NCBI RefSeq assembly: GCF_036324505.1
Contig: NC_086358.1
Coordinates: 5,547,768-5,611,767, forward strand
Length of the DNA: 64,000 bases
Source of the DNA: Eleginops maclovinus
Lineage: Eukaryota > Chordata > Actinopteri > Perciformes > Eleginopidae
Direction: 5' to 3'
Numbering within the stretch: the first letter of the stretch is position 1; the number at the start of each line of letters is the position of its first letter. The notes under the pieces are model-generated. The model made no database searches. It was not told the origin of the DNA and worked only from the letters and a program-made list of their open reading frames with translations. Positions 57,158 through 64,000 of this stretch are shown one piece after another. Both the position numbers and the translations under genes were made by a program.

Positions 57158-59309
57158 CGTGTGTGTGATTTGTGTGGTCCAGAGAAATGTCAGGTCAGTG
57201 TGATTGTGTGACAAATCCTGTGGGACTTAAACCTTGCATGAAAATGAAGTAGTGTATTTTGCAGAAACGTATACTAAGAGTTATTATTTGCGCATTTGGA
57301 GGAAGCTAAAGTATTTCAGTCCAGCCCCGCTAAACCACATAAGCTATTGCATCAGCCTGGATTTACTGTTTATTTTTCATGAATGGATATACCTGACAGT
57401 AGGCTTAACAACAATCAAAAACTGTTGAAAGTAAACATTTGCCACGTGTTATGTTTGACGACCGATGAAACGTGGATCAAAGCGAAACAAGTTATTACGA
57501 TGTCAATTACAGACCTTAGCAAACCATATAAGAAGTGGGGTCCCCTTTTTGCTATTACACTTGCATGTAAAACACGTTTGACCATAAACTGGCAGCGTTC
57601 AGTCACACGTGTTGGAAAATTATGTTAAAGGATCAGTGTTTGGGCTGGTGATGCGTTCAGGGACCCTCATGTAACTGATAATGAAAACAACTAAAGCTGG
57701 TACCTGGAAAAGCTATAACTACATAGTCACATGAACTTAACTTAAGCATGTATATGTTAGTACAAAGTAATACTATATTTAAGCGATGTCGAAGCATCAT
57801 TTATCATCGTTGAAGAAATATTTTCAACAAATATGACAATTGATGAATATTACAAGTCGTTTATCTAAGAAAGGAACACATTCACTGGTTTCAGTTAATT
57901 ACATATGAGCATTTGCGGGTTTTCTTTGTTTCATATCTTTTGGATTTGGATGGTTAGTCAAACAAACAAGCAATTTGGAGACATAACATTGAAACATGCC
58001 AGGGGTTCACCTTCAGAATCTGGTAAAAAGACACACATTATTAAACACAAACAATTGTATTCACAATATAAAAAATATATAATAATATATGAAAACCAAT
58101 AATATATCTATTGATTTGGTTACAATTATCATTAGGTTTGTATGTTTTTTTAGACTTGTGAATTTGTGCAATAAATGCGTTTACATACTTCCTGCAGCCC
58201 CTGAACGCAGCGTGTAGTAATGGGTGCGGTTGATTGTGTCGCGTCACGTGGCGGAAACACTGTTTTAACCCCAAACGTGGGAAAATTAAGAACACGCGGG
58301 CGGTAAGACAATTGGCCTATTTTAACGCTCATAAGTGTTTTTAATGATCTGCCTTTTCTGTAGAACACGGTATCAAAACGTCTAATATGTTGCATTTCAT
58401 TTGACAACGAAGGAATAACTCGACGCGATCATAGTGACAGATAACAACGGCAGCCACATGGAAACAAGAAAAGAATAACACATAAGAGCGATATTCTTTG
58501 TTTTCTGTTCTCTTGGGTTTTTGTTCCACCTCTTCTTTGACGACATGTGCTGGTGACAGCTCGGTGTGTGTGTCAGAACTGTGTGCGTGTGTGTTTTAGA
58601 TTTAATTGTATAAGACAGTGTCATTTCTCATTCATGCATGCCCATGGTATTGTATCATTTACTCCATAACATATATATATATATATATTACTATCATAAT
58701 AAAATCATAATATTTTTACCCTGATCTAAATGTATTTTCTAAATTGGTCTCACTTTTAGTGTGTGTCCTAGTGTGTGTTCTCTGTGTGAGTGGAGACAAA
58801 GACACATGGTCGGGGATGTTACTTTACTTAGCCATGTTGTAGCATCAGAAACACAAACAGGCTTAAACCATAGACTGTGTGTGTTAAAACTGACCTTTTT
58901 TCTTTAATGCAAAGATGATAGGAACAGTAAGTAATGTGACGGATGTGATAATATGTTTTTGGACCCATGTAGTTAGTCAATGATTATTTCACACCTGTTA
59001 CTCAAGGCCAATACAGTTAATGCTGTTAACCACCTGGTGGGATAACTTCCTACTGTTGGGTCCACTGTGGTTTCTGTTGATCAGTCACAGCTAGTGTGCA
59101 TATAAACAATGCAGTCTAATACAGTGCAGTATTTCTATTTGTAGTACAGCACAAGTAAAGGCCATGTATGTCTGGATTATCCCTTAGAATCTACTTAGCT
59201 GGAGAAAAGTCCCCAAAAATCTAATGTTGACTTTTAGGGATGATCAGCCACAGTCTCTGTGCAGTGGTTATTATTTTGACCATATTTCTTCTCCTTCGTC
59301 CCCTCTAAG
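56291..59309. other. Intergenic region and slc6a16 promoter side
   Basis: No protein-coding exon is supported. One candidate non-coding first exon for the SLC6 gene ends near 56960 (CCACGGG then GTATGT); the 66-codon frame beginning 56839 overlaps it but matches no family I know. A GT microsatellite lies at 57113-57168 and a short AT run at 58672-58690. Confidence 0.4.
57113..57168. repeat. (GT)n microsatellite, about 56 bp
   Basis: Long GT run with two GC interruptions near its right end. Confidence 0.95.
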
Positions 59310-62300
59310 ATGGAGAAGCAGCCCCTACCCGCTGACGATGACAACACAGGAACCCCAGACTCAGGGACAGCTGTGTTCGCTGGAGAGGAGATGCAGGAGG
59401 TCCCGCCTGAGCCTGCAGCTCGAGCAGGGTGGAACAGCAAGATAGAGTATTTTCTGGCTCAGGTGGGGTTCAGTGTCGGGCTTGGCAACGTCTGGAGGTT
59501 TCCATATCTGTGCCATCAAAATGGAGGAGGTGAGTCTTTATTATTGTCCTCGGTGACAGACGTTGCAGGCTTGTTTCCTTAGTGTCTCGTGGGACCAAAT
59601 ACAAGGGTTGTAAGTCGTGGTTTAAGGGAATCAGTCGGGCTCACAATCACAGGGTGAACATGTGATCAAAGAGAGAGACAGAGTGTATGGGAGTCTATTT
59701 CCTCCATGCATTTACAAAGTCTTCATAGATGTTGGACTATTTGTAAACAACAGATGCTCTAACATTTTATATTACAGCATCTGGATTATGTAGTTGGCTT
59801 TGGCTGTTGAAAGCGACAGGAAAGTGAGACAGGAAGTGGGCGAGAGCTATGATCACAGGCTGTTCATACCAGGATATGACATGCTTGAAATGAAATGGCA
59901 GAGAGTCGTTTTGCATGTTGTCTGAATAGTGTGTTGAAATATCACGGTAAACATTTGCTTCTCTTTTACATAATTGTTGATGAACTAAATCTAATGCTCA
60001 TTTGTTAACCCAGTGCTGCTCCCCTCTTGTCCTCAGGGTCTTTCCTCCTCCTCTATGTGCTGCTGATGCTGATTATGGGGATCCCCTTGTTCTTCTTGGA
60101 GCTGGCCGCCGGGCAGGCCATCCGACAGGGCAGCATCGGGGTGTGGAAGTTCATCTCCCCGAGGCTGGCGGGAATCGGATACTCCAGCTGTGTGGTGAGA
60201 CACCGATTCTGTCAAATGGGGTGGGATGATATGACCATATATATCCTGCAACGGTAACACTATGTCCCACAGTAGAGATTCTGCAAAACCATTTTTAATG
60301 CTCTAGCTGTTGTAGTGCTATCTTTGATTCCTGCTTGATCTCGCCATATTGCGATCCAGCATAACCAGCTGCCTCGCAAGGTATTCTTATTTGGACAAAA
60401 ACATAAAGGAGTAGTGAAACTTTATTAAACTGGTTTACAATCACAAGCCGTTTGCTCTGTATTTTATTTTATCCTTTTGAAATGAAAGACTAGCAAAGTC
60501 TTGGTAAAAGTCTCTTTTTCTTTGGTGTACTTCAAAGCACCAATTTGTGTGTGTTTGTATCTTTCTAATGCTTTATATCCCACTGAATAATATATAAGAT
60601 ATTGATCATACCTCCCACCCCTGCTGTTACTAACTTGTTGAGTGTATGATGTTGAATGCATTGCAGGTGTCATTTTCTGTGTCGCATTTCCATTCAGCAG
60701 GCTTCCTGTTTGCGCAACCTGTTGCCACCGTCTAAAACCGTAGTGCTATATCTAAAAGGCAAGGAAGTGATGGTGTATTTAAGTCTCAAAAAGGAGAATT
60801 GTCTGCAAGGAAGCAGGCTCTACTTTTTTTATGCATAACCATAAGTGTGTGTATTGATTCTACATGGGGAGCACACGCTGTATGAGTCTGTTTGGCTAAA
60901 ACCATAACCATTTACATAGTTTCCCTTCTTTTTTACACATTTGCTTAAGGGTATTTGCAGTTACCACTTTTCTAAGTATTTGTTTTGTCCTCAGGTGTGA
61001 TCTTGTTTTAATCTTCTCATAACCTGATGATCTTGTGCTCTCATGTCCTCAGGTGTGCTTCTTCGTGGCTCTCTACTACAATGTGATCCTTGCATGGAGC
61101 CTTTTCTACCTCGGGAACTCCTTCCAGTACCCTTTGCCTTGGGAACACTGTCCAGTAGAGGGGAATGTGACGGGTAAACACACAGCAGGTTCAAAACGAC
61201 TAACTCATGAGGAGTGATTCAATTGTAAATGTGTAGGCAGGGTGTCACATGAAAGCGTAATGATTTATTTAGATTTTCCGTGTCTTTACATCAGTACAAG
61301 AATGTGAAAAGAGCTCCCCCACATCGTACTTCTGGTACCGCAAAGCTCTGGATATCACCGACACCATCGATGAGACGGGCTCTTTCAACCCGTACATCGT
61401 CGGCTGTCTGCTGGCCGCCTGGACCGTCGTGTGCCTGGGAATGTTCAAGGGCATCAAGACCTCTGTCAAGGTACCCGTGTTGTGACTCCTGACTTCAAAA
61501 TGTGTTATTTCTGTCCAGTGGGGCTGGGGTTCTGGAGCTAGAGGGTTGAATCTCAGCCCCTGCAGTATGAATGAGTGTGAATGTAGACTTGTATAGGTAA
61601 CAGCGCAGTGAGGGGCCGTAAAGACTGGAAAAGAGCTATATGAATTAAGTCTTTATACTATTCACCCATAAAGGCATTTTATTTTGTCTGGTTTTTAAGA
61701 TGTTTCATTGGAGTTGTAATTATTAGAAGATTTAAACACTGCATAAAGGAAACAGAGTCCTTTCCCAGTCAGTTTCTAGATGATTTACTGCTTCAAACAT
61801 CAGTTTTAAAGTATTTTGATCCCTGTCATGACTTGTATGTAAGACTCAGATTTCACTCTTGCTTTTGAACTTCATTCTTCTTCCTCGCGCTCCCCCGTTT
61901 CATCCTCTATTCCCAGGACTTTCATTCTGTTCATTTCAAATAGTTAAATAGGAAATATATTTAGTTCATTTCTATTATATTTGCAGGACTGAATAGTTGG
62001 TGTGATATTTCCAGAAAGCGTGTTTTAATTGCGTTGATAATTGAAGAGTGAGAAACATACCTTGCCAATATGGCAAATTGATTATCATAACAGTGTTTGC
62101 TTTGGAACCAGCGTGTGGTTAAATACCAAACGTAGGAAGAGGATTTGTATCTGGTGCTGCATTGTTTTCAGTTTGCTCAAATCCCGAGTCCCGGGGTTAT
62201 TCCGGGTGAAGGAATCCCTGGAATTTCAGGCTTAGAGAAGGTGTTGACGCACTTCAAATCCACATTATGCCACTTTAACACTAGCCATGTAAAGTGGTGG

Positions 62301-63939
62301 GTCATGTTTACCTTAACCAACACAGACATTTAACCCTGCCCGGAACAAACAAAGTGTATTAGTTATGTAAATAATAATATTTGTACTCTATTCTGTTGCT
62401 TTACCCTTCAGATTATAGGATATATCAGCTATTCTTCGGGTGAAATTGGTTGTTTTTTAGCAGCAAAATAGTAGGATTCAATGAAACTAAGCTATTAAAG
62501 AAAAACAGTCTGTAAAAAATGGAAATGTGTAGTGCATATTGACTCCTAATTTGTAAAAATGCTAGGAAGTCACTTGGGGAACGAGTGCTTTTTTAACCAA
62601 GTTCCTATGCGCACAAGCAAAACCAGATAAATAACATCCGCTTTTGGCTTTCTGGATTCCTTTCTCTCCTTCTAGGTGATGTATTTCTCCTCCATCTTCC
62701 CCTACGTGGTGCTGTTCTGCTTCCTGGTTCGAGGCCTCATGCTCGACGGGGCTCTAGAGGGAATCAGCTTTATGTTCTACCCAAAGGTAACCACAGACAA
62801 AAGGCCTGATTAACTGCGGATAAGAGAGCCCGATATAAATAGTGCACTAACACCATCGCTGTTCCTCCTCTTTGTCTCTAGCTGGAGATCTGGGCAGACG
62901 TGCAGGTGTGGCGTCAGGCAGCCACTCAGGTTTTCTTCGCTTTGGGTCTCGGTTTCGGGTCCATCATCGCCTACTCCTCCTATAATCCCAAGAACAACAA
63001 CTGCCACCGTGATGCCTTCACCGTCTCCACTATCAACTTCCTCACGTCTGTGCTTGCCACTCTGGTGGTGTTCGCCGTGCTCGGTTTCCGCGCCAAAAAC
63101 AAGGCCGTGGCATGTGTGGTCAGGTATGTGGTCGGGTGAGAAGAAAAACACTTGAGTTATGCATGAAATAATTTACATTTGACATGACTTCAAATAAAAA
63201 GCATAAAGAATGTTGTGCTCCAGCAGTGGCTCAGTCAGTAGGGGCTTGGACTGGCAATCGTAGGGTCGCCGGTTCAAGTCCCCGAACAGACTTGAAATAT
63301 GGAAAGTGGACTGCTACTTGGAGAGGTCCCAGTTCACCTCCTAGGCCCTGCTGTGGTGCCCTTGAGCAAGGCACCGGACACCTCCAATCCCCCCCTCCCC
63401 ATTGCTCCCCGGGCGCTGCACGATAGCTGCCCACTGCTCCTAGTACTAGGATGGGTTAAATGCAGAGGACCAATTTCGCTGTGTGCATGTATGTGACTAA
63501 TAAAGAGGGTTTCATCCTCCGATTCCATCTTGTGAATATTCCCTCGCTCCATAAACACACACCTGAGCAAATATCTTAGTAATCACCAGGTGTTTCAGGG
63601 CTGATTCAACATATCGCCCAACCCTCTTGGTTTCTTTCTTATGAACTCAAGACGGGTTCAACAGTTTGTTTAATTCATAGATTATTAAAATGGGTTTTTT
63701 TTGCCTCTGTATTTTTTTTCAGACCTTGACATGTTGTTTTCTTCCCTTTCATCAGTAATATTAAGGATTTATCGGAGCAGTTCCGCAGCGGACCTGTGGA
63801 TATGAACTTGATGCCAAGCTTCAACTATTCTGATCCCGGTGCTGTGGCTCTAGAGGACTACAGGGCCTGGTTCAAACTGCATGGAAATCAGTTCCCCGGC
63901 AATCTAACAGACTGTGACATGGAAAAAGAGATGCAGCAG
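59310..63939 (+). CDS. slc6a16: SLC6 family transporter, SLC6A15/16/17 type, 3' end beyond window
   Basis: Eight coding exons seen: 59310-59529, 60037-60194, 61053-61173, 61295-61470, 62676-62786, 62882-63123 and 63756-63939, with phases closing at every junction listed; the rest lies beyond 64000. The start ATG at 59310 precedes a charged cytoplasmic tail of about 45 residues. TM1 shows the hallmark [20 protein letters not shown]2 [20 protein letters not shown] and TM3 [15 protein letters not shown]. The large outer loop has an N-V-T sequon and paired cysteines ([14 protein letters not shown]). TM4-TM6 include [29 protein letters not shown] and [19 protein letters not shown]. The [11 protein letters not shown] segment is typical of the NTT4/B0AT2/NTT5 clade, which carries neutral amino acids or is orphan. 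slc6a16 is chosen because the sequence is diverged from A15 and A17; this paralogue call is moderate. Confidence 0.9.
63221..63526 (+). mobile_element. tRNA-derived SINE, copy 2 (plus orientation)
   Basis: Starts CAGCAGTGGCTCAGTCAGT; A box at about 63226-63244 and B box GGTTCAAGTCC at 63271-63281. The body matches copy 1 at 43997-44266 on the other strand. This copy keeps a tail segment (GAGGACCAATTTCGCTGTGT and on) absent from copy 1. It lies in an slc6a16 intron in the sense direction. Confidence 0.88.
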
Positions 63940-64000
63940 GTGAATATTAGGAGCTTTTGGTGCCATGATACATTTGCTTTTGTGGATTTTTATTTTTATT

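Noticed and set aside
63221..63300. tRNA gene
   Set aside because: The A and B boxes are tRNA-like, but a second copy with the same long body and tail exists at 43997-44266, so it is a SINE head.

Overview
This is nuclear DNA from a ray-finned (teleost) fish, most likely a percomorph. It holds multi-exon vertebrate genes with short GT-AG introns, an intact DD34E Tc1 transposon, hAT elements, tRNA-headed SINEs, TTAA-flanked MITE-like repeats and long CA/GT microsatellites. There is no bacterial operon, CRISPR array, phage or plasmid content. Exons were located by matching reading frames to family sequence and then placing GT/AG sites so that phases close. Gene names come from recalled family sequence, not from a search.

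Layout, left to right. LYRM1 (1215-2299, minus) and DCUN1D3 (6163-8646, plus) are head to head over an intergenic promoter region that contains a diverged ~190-bp tandem duplication. KATNIP (KIAA0556; 10950-25926, plus) fills the next 15 kb in about 27 coding exons. One of its introns carries a complete 1.6-kb Tc1/mariner element with an uninterrupted 340-aa transposase. A COX6B subunit gene (28073-29277, minus) and FAM234A (32446-36021, minus) follow. FAM234A is head to head with LUC7L (37825-42337, plus), and a TTAA-flanked MITE-like repeat sits at the FAM234A side. LUC7L converges on an EPS8-like gene, best match EPS8L1 (43700-54416, minus). Its fourth intron contains one hAT element inserted inside another. 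After a gene-poor ~4.8 kb comes the 5' half of an SLC6A15/16/17-type transporter, probably slc6a16 (59310-63939, plus), which runs off the right edge.

The genes do unrelated housekeeping and cell-biology jobs: mitochondrial LYR protein and complex IV subunit, cullin neddylation, ciliary katanin-interacting protein, U1 snRNP splicing factor, actin/Rac adaptor and amino-acid-type transporter. They share position rather than a pathway. LYRM1, DCUN1D3, KATNIP, FAM234A and LUC7L have human counterparts on 16p; EPS8L1, SLC6A16 and COX6B1/B2 have counterparts on 19q13. The window therefore looks like a fusion or intermixing of two ancestral blocks.

The points most worth checking are a one-base frame break at a C8 run in KATNIP, the apparently intact Tc1 copy with IR/DR ends, the nested hAT pair with a perfect 8-bp target duplication, the splice-versus-retain choice at the LUC7L C-terminus, and two inverted copies of one SINE family. 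I found no convincing new biological system.
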